Below are positions 1-7,466 of a stretch of 12,077 bases of DNA, piece by piece. The position numbers were made by a program, and so were the translations under genes. The DNA is from an uncultured Bacteroidales bacterium (lineage in GTDB: Bacteria; Bacteroidota; Bacteroidia; Bacteroidales; UBA4417). The number at the start of each line of letters is the position of its first letter. Within the stretch, counting starts at the first letter, position 1. The stretch covers positions 1-12,077 of the forward strand of contig CALCJE010000020.1 of NCBI GenBank assembly GCA_937965665.1. The letters run 5' to 3'. Below the pieces are notes generated by a model, which made no database searches, was not told where the DNA came from, and worked only from the letters and a program-made list of their open reading frames with translations.

Positions 1-449
1 TTAATTACACAAGGAAATTCTATATTATTCTGCTCCAGGTCAATCATAAGTTCGTCAAGCGTACCGTACCATCTGCTTGCATTTCCACTCAGTTCCTCGC
101 CCAGCAACTGCTCCCTGAGTATTTCCATATAAACCTTATTGTTGTTGGCACGCAGAAAATCGTAGCGCGGCAAGACAATCGCCCCTGCTCTTTCAAGGGC
201 AAGCACAATATCTTCAATATAACTTTTGTAATGAAACCCGGTTTCTTCGGAAGAGGTATAAATTACGATCTTATTTTCCCAGTTTTTTTTGAATCTAACA
301 TTCTGATAGCGAATAAACTCAATGTCGAAATTGAATTTATTGAATCCGGATTTTAAGTCCTGCTGGATAAAACCGGAACGGTATGGAACAGATTTCCATT
401 TGCTTCCAAAATATCCTTTGTAATCGGTTAAAGCGTAAATTTTAGTCAT
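1..449 (-). CDS. Partial: N-terminal ~149 residues of a probable ATP-grasp protein of polysaccharide loci
   Basis: An open frame starts at ATG 449-447 and continues without a stop to the left edge, so the C-terminal part is missing. The protein begins MTKIYALTDYKGYFGSKW. It carries TSSEETGFHYKSYIED near residue 55 and then a stretch with LPRYDFLRANNNKVYMEILR around residues 90-115. The pattern of a buried strand, then R-A-N-N-N-K, then E-x-L resembles the region just before the ATP-binding core of ATP-grasp ligases found in Bacteroidota polysaccharide clusters. The diagnostic ATP-grasp core lies outside the window, so this is family recognition by eye, not proof. The start overlaps the stop of the upstream acetyltransferase by 8 bases (ATGACTAA), implying translational coupling. 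If it is an ATP-grasp ligase, it could attach an amino acid or similar acid to a sugar or carrier. The substrate is unknown. Confidence 0.6.
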   Translation of the reverse strand, partial: MTKIYALTDYKGYFGSKWKSVPYRSGFIQQDLKSGFNKFNFDIEFIRYQNVRFKKNWENKIVIYTSSEETGFHYKSYIEDIVLALERAGAIVLPRYDFLRANNNKVYMEILREQLLGEELSGNASRWYGTLDELMIDLEQNNIEFPCVI

Positions 450-1026
450 CTTTCTTACTATAATCTTTTATAACTTTAGCAGGATTACCGCCTGCCACAC
501 ACATTGGAGGAATATCTTTAACAACAACACTACCGGCAGCGATTACACACCCGTAACCAATTCTGACTCCAGGCAAGATAATGCAGTTGGCTCCAATCCA
601 AACGTTATCATCTATTACTATTTCTTTTGCATCTCCCCTGGTATTTATTCTGTTCGCAACATCCGGAAATGACAAATCATGACCATTCCCGTCTATTATC
701 TGGCAATTTGCAGCAATCAGGCAGTTCTTACCAATGCTTATTCTTTTATAAGCATGAATGCATGAGCCATTAATTCTTGTATTGTCACCAATTTCAATAA
801 TGGCATCACTTCTGTCAGCCATTATTTTCACCGGGGAATGCATATTTAAATGGTAACTTTTGTTGTTGGATTTTAGAGAAACATTGTTACCAATAAATAA
901 TTTCCCTCCACTTTTTACTACAATAATTGGTATTCCCGAAATATTCACGTGCCCATTTAAGTATACATTCTTATATATAAATTTCACTTTTATCAACCCG
1001 ATAAGTGATTTAATTTTTCTAATCAT
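442..1026 (-). CDS. Hexapeptide-repeat O-acetyltransferase (WcaF/maltose acetyltransferase-like)
   Basis: This 194-residue protein is a left-handed beta-helix acyltransferase, probably cytoplasmic and using acetyl-CoA to O-acetylate a sugar of the repeat unit. Hexapeptide repeats run from about residue 40 to 170, for example IGDNTRI, IGKNCLI, IDDNVWIGANCIILPGV and IGYGCVIAAGSVV. It ends with the typical GGNPAKVIKDY motif near residues 179-189. His116 in DGNGHD is the likely catalytic histidine. I chose ATG 1026-1024 rather than the longer TTG start at 1044. The ATG gives the usual MIRKIKSL beginning, has an AGG about six bases upstream, and overlaps the preceding capA-like stop by 8 bases (ATGATTAG). 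The exact acceptor cannot be deduced. The family call is safe, the specific role is inferred. Confidence 0.88.
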   Translation of the reverse strand: MIRKIKSLIGLIKVKFIYKNVYLNGHVNISGIPIIVVKSGGKLFIGNNVSLKSNNKSYHLNMHSPVKIMADRSDAIIEIGDNTRINGSCIHAYKRISIGKNCLIAANCQIIDGNGHDLSFPDVANRINTRGDAKEIVIDDNVWIGANCIILPGVRIGYGCVIAAGSVVVKDIPPMCVAGGNPAKVIKDYSKKDD

Positions 1027-2194
1027 TTTGCCTGTAATTATCAATTAATTCATTATAAATTATTGAATAAATATCCTGATGGGTTTCGCAACGCATAATA
1101 TTCCAAGTTGAGGTGTTTTTCTTATTGAGTTTCATTCGCTTTACCATAAGAAAATTATAGATTTTTATAAGACCAAATTTTCTTGCCAATTTAAAAAGAA
1201 AATAATTAGACCTTGTGAATAAAGTATAATAATAGGTTAGTATTTCATCATTAAGAAACCTCTCGGCAATTATTTTATTTAATGAAGTTGGTTCATGCAG
1301 GCAGGATGAGGCTTCAGAGATTATACTTTCAAATTTTGATAATTCCAAATCTTGCAAAACGACTAATTTATCCTGCTTGAAATCATATCTTAGTGGAAAT
1401 CTTTGGAAGTCCATTCGAGAATCATTAATTTCAAATAATACAGGCATATTATATTTTGCATTGCTATCTGAACGAAATTTCTTAACTGGTTTTGCAGAAA
1501 TTAAATTACCAATGCCATAAAATATCGGAACATCATTATAAACTTCATATGCAGCGACAACATGTGAGTGATGAGAAATAATTGCAGAAGCACCATTTTC
1601 TGCGTAATACCTATATTGAACAACCATACGTTCGGTTGGATAAATGCAATATTCTAAACCACCATGAATAATAACAAAAACATAATCGGAATTTTCCCTG
1701 GCTACCTTTATGTCCTTAACATTATCAATTATACTCAAGGGATTTGAACCACCATGGTAATTATTAGCGGAATTATATTCATTTTCAGCAAAATTTAAAA
1801 TACTTATTCTAATTCCATTTGCATTAAGATATAAGATTTTTCTCGCTTCTTTTAAATTACTTCCTGCACCTATCGTACCAATTCCATTTGAATTAAAAAA
1901 ATCTACTGTATCCTTTATTCCTTCAATCCCCCGATTCAGAATATGATTTGTTGCCAGGGTCGCATGAGTAAAACCAGCACGAATAACCGGGTTCAACAAA
2001 TCAGGGTGGCAATTATCGGTAACTCCATGCTTTTTTGTATTATATATGGTATCAGATTTTGTTACCGGATGCTCCTGATTAAAAAAACTAAAATTGGCCT
2101 CTTTTATAACTTCATAAAAATCACCGAATATTTTTTCATCTTTATGTGTCATTCCAGAATATGGAATATAATCACCACAGAATAAAATTTTCAT
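1019..2194 (-). CDS. CapA/PGA_cap family protein, copy 1 (metallophosphatase-like fold)
   Basis: This 391-residue protein matches the CapA family (PGA_cap, calcineurin-like fold), linked to poly-gamma-glutamate capsule synthesis and found in many polysaccharide loci. Family landmarks in order are GDY at residues 7-9, NQEHP at 39-43, ATNH at 81-84, HGGSNPL at 147-153, HGGLEY at 177-182, HHSHVV at 208-213 and YEVYNDVPIFYGIGN at 216-230. The core ends near residue 235 and is followed by a roughly 150-residue tail. The tail carries FGLIKIY at 340-346 and RC..H at 368-372, shared with its neighbour. There is no signal peptide or membrane anchor, because the protein starts directly with the first core strand. 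That differs from classic membrane-bound CapA/PgsA and suggests a cytoplasmic role. ATG 2194-2192 overlaps the upstream paralog's TGA by 4 bases. Catalytic activity and substrate are unknown. Confidence 0.85.
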   Translation of the reverse strand: MKILFCGDYIPYSGMTHKDEKIFGDFYEVIKEANFSFFNQEHPVTKSDTIYNTKKHGVTDNCHPDLLNPVIRAGFTHATLATNHILNRGIEGIKDTVDFFNSNGIGTIGAGSNLKEARKILYLNANGIRISILNFAENEYNSANNYHGGSNPLSIIDNVKDIKVARENSDYVFVIIHGGLEYCIYPTERMVVQYRYYAENGASAIISHHSHVVAAYEVYNDVPIFYGIGNLISAKPVKKFRSDSNAKYNMPVLFEINDSRMDFQRFPLRYDFKQDKLVVLQDLELSKFESIISEASSCLHEPTSLNKIIAERFLNDEILTYYYTLFTRSNYFLFKLARKFGLIKIYNFLMVKRMKLNKKNTSTWNIMRCETHQDIYSIIYNELIDNYRQND

Positions 2195-3378
2195 TTTAAG
2201 CCTTCCTCAATTACGTTAGTAATTGACCTTTTTGTAACCTCATAATGTGCCATGCAGCGTAATAAATTCAGCTTTGAATAAAACTTAGTTTTATTTGCAA
2301 TTAAAAACCTGTAATAAATTTTTAACAATCCTAACTTCTTTGAAATTCTATAAATTACCTTGGGATGCCCCGAAACTATTGATAAGTATTGCTCCTTTTT
2401 CGATGATACAAAATTTTTCCATTCAAGTTCAAGTTCATCACTATTTGAAATAATTTTAGATAATTTATCAATTTTATTAAGAATTTCATCAGCTCTCTTG
2501 CCTTTAGCAAGACAAACTTTTATCCTATTGTAATCCAATTCAACAGGGATAATCTCAAAAGTTAAATTCTTTAAGTTCGAAATACTAAACTTGATGAATA
2601 AACCTTCATGTTCTAGGACATTCCTAGTTAAATGAATAATATTTCCTAAACCATAGAAAATGGGGGTATCATTATAGACCTCATAACCCGATACAACACG
2701 TGAGTGATGCAATAATATCGCATCTGCGCCCATGTCAGCGTAAAACCTCATTTGTTTAACTAGCTCCGGATAAGGCAATGGATTAACATCCAACCCTTCA
2801 TGTACAATAACGAAAACGAAGTCAGCATTCCTTTTTGCTTCTATAATATCTCTTACATTATCAATTGTATTTAGGGGATTTGCTCCACCGTGACTACTTG
2901 TCACCTCATTAAATTCTACTCTTGAGTAATTAAGAAATGCAACTTTAATGTTATTAAAAAATTTATAAAATATTTTTCTAGCGTCATTTTTAGTCAGTCC
3001 TGCCCCTATTACATCAATTCGACTTTTCCTACATTCGGATATAGTGGTAAGGATCCCTTCATCTCCCATATCGTATGTATGATTTGTTGCAAAAGTAGCC
3101 ATATTGAATCCTACCTTTTGAATAGGAATCAGACATTCTTTTGATCCAACACCATGTGGTCCGTATTTACTTATTCCATTTCTTTCCTCAGAGATCGGAT
3201 CTTCTAAATTAAAAACACTAAAATCTGAATCTCTAACAATAAAAGCCAATTCATCATCAAATAAATCATGTTGAGGTGCTGATTTAATAAAATCGTCAAA
3301 TTTCCCTTTTACCTTTTCATAATTACCATATATGTGATAATCACCAGCGAAAAGGATTGTTATATTCAAGCTGCTCAT
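2191..3378 (-). CDS. CapA/PGA_cap family protein, copy 2, with altered HHxH motif
   Basis: This 395-residue protein is a tandem paralog of the next gene downstream and shares the CapA/PGA_cap layout: GDY at 12-14, NLEDP at 57-61, ATNHTYDMGDEG at 97-108, HGGANPL at 163-169, HEGLDV at 193-198 and YEVYNDTPIFYGLGN at 232-246. It departs from copy 1 at putative metal-site positions. HHSH becomes HHSR at 224-227 (CGT codon, plus-strand bases 2698-2700) and HGGLEY becomes HEGLDV. The C-terminal tail has LGLLKIY and RC..H (374-378), as in copy 1. No signal peptide is present. The start is ATG 3378-3376, 77 bases after the wzy-like stop, with no clear Shine-Dalgarno site. It may be a regulatory or structural partner of copy 1 or a divergent enzyme; this is inference. 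Confidence 0.83.
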   Translation of the reverse strand: MSSLNITILFAGDYHIYGNYEKVKGKFDDFIKSAPQHDLFDDELAFIVRDSDFSVFNLEDPISEERNGISKYGPHGVGSKECLIPIQKVGFNMATFATNHTYDMGDEGILTTISECRKSRIDVIGAGLTKNDARKIFYKFFNNIKVAFLNYSRVEFNEVTSSHGGANPLNTIDNVRDIIEAKRNADFVFVIVHEGLDVNPLPYPELVKQMRFYADMGADAILLHHSRVVSGYEVYNDTPIFYGLGNIIHLTRNVLEHEGLFIKFSISNLKNLTFEIIPVELDYNRIKVCLAKGKRADEILNKIDKLSKIISNSDELELEWKNFVSSKKEQYLSIVSGHPKVIYRISKKLGLLKIYYRFLIANKTKFYSKLNLLRCMAHYEVTKRSITNVIEEGLK

Positions 3379-3455
3379 CTGAATAAATTTAAGAAATACT
3401 GAATATAAATTAAATAGGTTAACAAAAAAGGAATCATACTAATATAAGCAAAAGT

Positions 3456-4730
3456 TTAAAGTCTCTTTTGCTCAGCTCTCAGCCGCGTATAATGATAGTC
3501 GAAATACCCAAGTGCTCCACCAAGAAACAAGAATGAATAAGCGCGCAAATTAGTGCCATGGCTAAAACCAGATATCCCTTGTATCATAGAGACAACAACT
3601 ATAAGTACAACCATGCCAAATAAGCTTTGCGATAGTGGGTCAATTTTGCTCAAGCAGTTCTTTCGATATCTGGCTATTTGAATAATTTTAAAGTAAATAA
3701 AAAGATATAAAAATAATCCCACAAGTCCTGTATCATTTAAAAACATCATATAATCCGTATGCAGCATTCTGCTTGTTCCCCAATAAATTTTCCAGCTACC
3801 AAAACCTATTCCAAAGAAGATTTCAAAAATATTTCTGTTTTCTAAGTCACCTGTAACCGAAATAAATTCCCAGTATCTGGCTTCAGTTTCCAAGGCATCT
3901 TCATTCCCTTCGGTTATAATGGAATACCTCTCCTGCCTTGACATATATACCTCTTCTATTAAATCCCAGTATAAAACAGAAGTTGCAGCCATAAATAAAA
4001 TACTAATTATTAGAATATTAAGTATTCTTTTTTTATTTGGAATGAAATATATATAAATCAGAAAACCAATTCCAAAACTTAAAAGGGTGCCTCTCTTTTG
4101 TCCAATAAGCATTAAGACAATTGAGATAACAAAAAGCAAATAAATAATATTTCGTCGTCGCTTTGCAATATTGAAATTAAAAAGAAGCATTGAAGGAAAC
4201 AATAATAATGGTATTTCTTTTGTAAGGTTGGTGCCTTGTGGCCCAAAAATGGCTATTTGGCTACCATATATGGCTTTACCTTCAATTCCTAAAAAATTAA
4301 ATAAGGCAATGGCTACTAGGAAAATAATTATCCCAATGTAAAATGATCTAATAAGCAGGTATAATCCTTTTTCGCCTCTGACAAGATTATAGCCAACAAT
4401 AAAAAATAATGAGGTGATCAAAATTTTTAATGAGACGATTTCAAAATGATTTTGTCGGAAAAAATTAACGATAGCCATAAATAATACTAGTAGAGCAAAC
4501 CAGACAATAAGTCTTGCTGGAAGATTAAAAATACGCTTCTTAGTAAAAAAATAAATTAAAACAGAAAGTAATATACCTCCTCGGATAATATCAAACTGAA
4601 ATGTGTCAGGAATAAAGGGAATAAGTAATCCTGTTACAATGGTAAATAACAGCAAATAACTAAGATAGAACCTCTGCTGTGAAGTAACTTCTTGACTGCT
4701 TATAATTTCCTGAATAGTTCTACTGTTCAT
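3456..4730 (-). CDS. Wzy-type O-antigen/capsule polymerase (O-antigen ligase family membrane protein)
   Basis: This 424-residue integral membrane protein probably polymerises lipid-linked repeat units at the periplasmic face of the inner membrane. About 12 hydrophobic segments can be read, near residues 22-40, 48-62, 72-90, 100-117, 128-148, 174-188, 194-210, 215-232, 237-255, 334-350, 370-386 and 398-412. The Wzy_C/ligase hallmark GQKRGTLLSFGIGF lies at 210-223. A large hydrophilic loop at about 256-330 ends with FFGIGFGSW and then HTDYMMFLNDTGLVG (324-338), the usual G-x-G-x-G...H...GlxG pattern of the family. A ligase cannot be excluded by sequence, but the operon with flippase and glycosyltransferase favours Wzy. 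A 332-base gap lies upstream, so this may be the first gene of a separately transcribed section. The start is ATG 4730-4728. Confidence 0.85.
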   Translation of the reverse strand: MNSRTIQEIISSQEVTSQQRFYLSYLLLFTIVTGLLIPFIPDTFQFDIIRGGILLSVLIYFFTKKRIFNLPARLIVWFALLVLFMAIVNFFRQNHFEIVSLKILITSLFFIVGYNLVRGEKGLYLLIRSFYIGIIIFLVAIALFNFLGIEGKAIYGSQIAIFGPQGTNLTKEIPLLLFPSMLLFNFNIAKRRRNIIYLLFVISIVLMLIGQKRGTLLSFGIGFLIYIYFIPNKKRILNILIISILFMAATSVLYWDLIEEVYMSRQERYSIITEGNEDALETEARYWEFISVTGDLENRNIFEIFFGIGFGSWKIYWGTSRMLHTDYMMFLNDTGLVGLFLYLFIYFKIIQIARYRKNCLSKIDPLSQSLFGMVVLIVVVSMIQGISGFSHGTNLRAYSFLFLGGALGYFDYHYTRLRAEQKRL

Positions 4731-5062
4731 AGTTCAAAAAACAAGCGTACAAATTATCAATTATTTACTGTTCAGTTTTATTTGTGTAATGTAGATTCAC
4801 GCAATAAGTATCAAATACATAGAATGGTTGCCAGTTATCTGTTTTTGTAAAAATCCAGGTAATACTGCTTAAAGAACTATAATACACTGAAGTTTCTAAA
4901 TAATAAAATTTATACTTAATTTACGATTATTTATTGAACCACATAATTTGAGAATTTTTGTGGCTGAATTAATAGAATAATTAGATTGTTGGATAAACAA
5001 TACTTTTGGGACTTTCATGGCATAAGAATAATTAATGGATGTAATAATCGTAACTAAAATGT
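4731..5062. other. 332-base AT-rich non-coding stretch between glycosyltransferase and wzy
   Basis: No convincing reading frame, RNA gene or strong hairpin was found on either strand. I searched the minus strand for the Bacteroidota -7 element TAnnTTTG and found no exact match. The nearest is TGTATTTG, with one mismatch, around plus-strand 4808-4815. A 10-base word AGAATAATTA occurs twice (near 4974 and 5025), which is not remarkable in sequence this AT-rich. The stretch may hold an undetected promoter for the wzy-capA section or be debris of gene loss. Confidence 0.5.
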
Positions 5063-5908
5063 TTATTTAATTAAAAAATGTTTAAAACCCCATACAAAAA
5101 AATTGATATTTATCATCATTTTCTTTTGAAATACAAAACGATGATATCTCCTATCTGACCAGTTATCAAAATGCGTCCACATATTGAGCATTGCGTAATG
5201 ATGCTTTTTCCGTAGAGCTTTATGTTTAATAGCGGTACTCCATGATGTTGATGATGACATAACACGATACACACTCATTACATCATCTATGTATCCAATT
5301 TCCCCTTTTGAAGCAAGTAGTAGCATCAATGGTATATCGCCAACTGGTGCATTATTCATCCATTCAGGGCGTCCTTGAATACGATCTTTCAAAAACAGCA
5401 TTGAATTTGTTGCCATAAAACCCCCTCCTCCTAATATGATGTGCTTCATTTCAAATTTTCTGTTGGATGGCAATTTTCTTGGCCTGATTATCGAAAAGTT
5501 TTGAGGATCATTATTTCTAATTGTTTTTGAAGCATGAAAACACAATGAATAATCCGGATTCTCCTCCAAAAAATCCACCTGCTTCTGCAACTTCAGAGGG
5601 TCAGTCCAATAGTCATCACCTTCGCAAAGGGCGATGTATTTGCCGCGGGCACGGGGCCATACATAAGTCAGCGAAGGTTTTATTCCTTTCGACCACTGGT
5701 TTTCAGTTTGCAGTATTGTTACAAACAAACCGGGATTTTTATCTGCATATTCTTTTATTATCTCAGCAGTCCCATCAGTTGAAGCATCATCATGAATAAT
5801 AATCTCAATAGGAAAATCAGTTTTTTGCATTAAAAAACCTTCAATGGCATCGTGGATATAATTTTTGTGGTTATAAGTAATACAGCATATGCTTACAAGT
5901 GGCTCCAT
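5063..5908 (-). CDS. Family 2 (GT-A) glycosyltransferase
   Basis: This 281-residue protein is an inverting GT2 glycosyltransferase, expected on the cytoplasmic face of the inner membrane, adding one sugar to the lipid-linked repeat unit. The nucleotide-binding start is PLVSICCITYNHKNYI (residues 3-18), followed by IEIIIHDDASTDGT at 34-47. The DxD-like metal site EGDDYW is at 96-101, followed by DPLKLQKQVDFLEENPDY. The C-terminal part (about 200-281) is basic and aromatic with no clear transmembrane helix. The length is normal for the family. The start ATG 5908-5906 is 8 bases after the preceding acyltransferase stop, so the two are probably cotranscribed. It is the only glycosyltransferase in this window, so others must be encoded elsewhere. 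Donor and acceptor sugars are not predictable. Confidence 0.92.
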   Translation of the reverse strand: MEPLVSICCITYNHKNYIHDAIEGFLMQKTDFPIEIIIHDDASTDGTAEIIKEYADKNPGLFVTILQTENQWSKGIKPSLTYVWPRARGKYIALCEGDDYWTDPLKLQKQVDFLEENPDYSLCFHASKTIRNNDPQNFSIIRPRKLPSNRKFEMKHIILGGGGFMATNSMLFLKDRIQGRPEWMNNAPVGDIPLMLLLASKGEIGYIDDVMSVYRVMSSSTSWSTAIKHKALRKKHHYAMLNMWTHFDNWSDRRYHRFVFQKKMMININFFVWGFKHFLIK

Positions 5909-5916
5909 TAAACTGT

Positions 5917-6570
5917 TTATTTTTGTTTTAACACTTTTGCCGGATTTCCTACAACAATAGAATTTCCCGGAACATCATTTAGTACCACTGCACCTGAACC
6001 TACAAGTGCAAAGTCACCTATTGTGACATTTTCTCTTATGGTTGCATTGGTTCCAACATGTGCTCCCAAACCAACCGTAACATTTCCACCAATTACACTA
6101 TTGGCGGTAATATGTGAAAATCTTTTCATAGTACTATCGTGCCCCAAAAACGAATTGGGCAGCAAAATGCAATTGTCTTCTACTGTAGTATCTGGCGACA
6201 ATTGGGTTAAAGGCGCCATTAAAACTCCGTTCCCAATTGAACAGAAACCTTTGGGAATAATTGCAGTAGGATGAATCAATGTTGCAAATCTATTTCGGGG
6301 GATTCCCAATGATGTAATTTTTTCAAATACTTCTTTTTCATTTTTCATGCCCACGTAACCAATAAAGAAAAATACATCTTCATCGTCCAGGTAGTTTTTT
6401 GCATCATTCGATTTACCAATAACTTTATACCCGCTATACTTTCCAACTTTTTCACCAATGGGTACAAAATCATTCAAAAACCCTAAAATCTCATATGTGC
6501 CAAGGTCATTTGCAACTGAGGCGGCAATCATTCCAATTCCTCTGCCACCGAGTATAATCAACTTCTTCAT
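5917..6570 (-). CDS. PglD/NeuD-like sugar acyltransferase (Rossmann plus left-handed beta-helix)
   Basis: This 217-residue protein has the two-part layout of PglD/NeuD enzymes. A small Rossmann-like sugar-nucleotide domain begins KKLIILGGRGIG (2-13) and continues to about residue 95. A hexapeptide beta-helix covers about 100-205, ending VVGNPAKVLKQK. The likely catalytic base is His144 in NSFLGHDSTM, the position used in PglD-type N-acetyltransferases. Such enzymes acylate the amine of a UDP- or dTDP-linked amino-deoxysugar. An aminotransferase upstream fits this, and the MaoC and CitE genes directly before it suggest the acyl group need not be acetyl. ATG 6570-6568 overlaps the CitE-like stop by 4 bases (ATGA). 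The family is clear, while acyl donor and acceptor are inference. Confidence 0.88.
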   Translation of the reverse strand: MKKLIILGGRGIGMIAASVANDLGTYEILGFLNDFVPIGEKVGKYSGYKVIGKSNDAKNYLDDEDVFFFIGYVGMKNEKEVFEKITSLGIPRNRFATLIHPTAIIPKGFCSIGNGVLMAPLTQLSPDTTVEDNCILLPNSFLGHDSTMKRFSHITANSVIGGNVTVGLGAHVGTNATIRENVTIGDFALVGSGAVVLNDVPGNSIVVGNPAKVLKQK

Positions 6571-7466
6571 ATTATATTTCTTTTTATTATACTTTGATTT
6601 TTATCCAATATTTTCCGTGCAGCTATTACCATTGGCGGACCAATAAACTTGTTATTTACAACAGCAACACCTTTCCCCTCTTTCTCTGCTTCTTCTGCCA
6701 TACGTAGCATATCTTCGGCATCTTTCACTTCTTTTTCGGTTGGTGAAAAATACTGGTGAACCAATGGCAACTCTTTTGGATTTAGCACAAGCATTCCTTC
6801 GTAACCTAAGTTTTTGGCAATTACCAGGTTTCTTTCCAAATCGGGCAAGTCATGTACTTTAATATGCACCGTATCTACGGGAATTACGTTGTTCGCCCGG
6901 GCTGCCATGGCAATCATTGCCCGCGCGGTGAAAATGCTTTGTCCTTCGTGGTCGTGTACTCCCTCTAAGTCGGTAACAAAATCTTCACATCCAAATGCAA
7001 TTGCCACCACCCGTTTTGAGGCTTTACATATATCCTGGGCATTTAATACAGCAGCAGTGGTTTCAATAAGAGGTATCAGTTTAAAAGTACCGGCAGGAAT
7101 ACCTTTTTCGTACTCAATGGTGTCGAGTAATTTATCAATAAAATAAACATCCTGCCCGGTGTATGATTTTGGATACATAAAACCTGTTATCCCAGGTATG
7201 GTTAGCTCAGTTAAGTCTTTCAACAATTGTCCGCTTTCCCTGTCGTTAATCCGGGGAAAAACATGATGATTTTTAAATTTCCCGTCTTTTATATATTGAA
7301 TGATATTTTTCCGGGCAATTTCTTTATTGTTTACCGGTTGAACCGAGTCTTCAATATCCAGCAACAATACATCTGCATTGCTTCGGGAAGCGCTGTTCAT
7401 TAGCCGTTCGTTATGCGCAGGAACAAACATTAAACTGCGCATTAAATATTGTGATGATTCCTTCAT
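6567..7466 (-). CDS. CitE/HpcH-HpaI-like CoA-ester lyase (malyl-CoA/methylmalyl-CoA lyase type)
   Basis: This 299-residue TIM-barrel protein belongs to the citrate lyase beta subunit-like family. Landmarks are RSLMFVPAHNERLM (10-23), ADVLLLDIEDSVQP (31-44), AR at 51-52, PRIND at 71-75, IPLIETTAAV (131-140) with Glu135 as probable metal ligand, and FGCEDFVTDLEG (158-169) with Asp162 as the second. The C-terminal part follows the family pattern GYEGMLVLNPKEL, then FSPTEKEVKDAE, then a GKGVAVVNNKFIGPP segment. No citrate lyase alpha or gamma subunit is present, so this is a stand-alone CitE-like enzyme that would form or cleave 3-hydroxyacyl-CoA esters such as malyl- or methylmalyl-CoA. It overlaps the MaoC-like gene by 4 bases (ATGA), so the two probably act in sequence. 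In this operon a biosynthetic role, supplying an acyl donor, is more likely than central metabolism; that is inference. Confidence 0.85.
   Translation of the reverse strand: MKESSQYLMRSLMFVPAHNERLMNSASRSNADVLLLDIEDSVQPVNNKEIARKNIIQYIKDGKFKNHHVFPRINDRESGQLLKDLTELTIPGITGFMYPKSYTGQDVYFIDKLLDTIEYEKGIPAGTFKLIPLIETTAAVLNAQDICKASKRVVAIAFGCEDFVTDLEGVHDHEGQSIFTARAMIAMAARANNVIPVDTVHIKVHDLPDLERNLVIAKNLGYEGMLVLNPKELPLVHQYFSPTEKEVKDAEDMLRMAEEAEKEGKGVAVVNNKFIGPPMVIAARKILDKNQSIIKRNII

Noticed and set aside
1027..1044. Longer start (TTG at 1044) for the O-acetyltransferase
   Set aside because: The ATG at 1026 gives the usual N-terminus, an AGG upstream and an 8-base overlap like those elsewhere in the operon.
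1019..3378. Poly-gamma-glutamate capsule operon
   Set aside because: No CapB/CapC-like synthetase or membrane partner is present, and the CapA proteins lack export signals; the context is Wzx/Wzy polysaccharide.
3379..3455. Promoter in the 77-base gap before the CapA pair
   Set aside because: No TAnnTTTG element was present on the minus strand, and AT-rich look-alikes were not convincing.
5521..5799. A 92-codon plus-strand frame opposite the glycosyltransferase
   Set aside because: The minus-strand frame carries the complete GT2 motifs, and the plus frame has low-complexity composition typical of an antisense shadow.
6814..7146. A 110-codon plus-strand frame opposite the CitE-like gene
   Set aside because: It is the mirror of a strongly conserved TIM-barrel gene and has no recognisable motif of its own.
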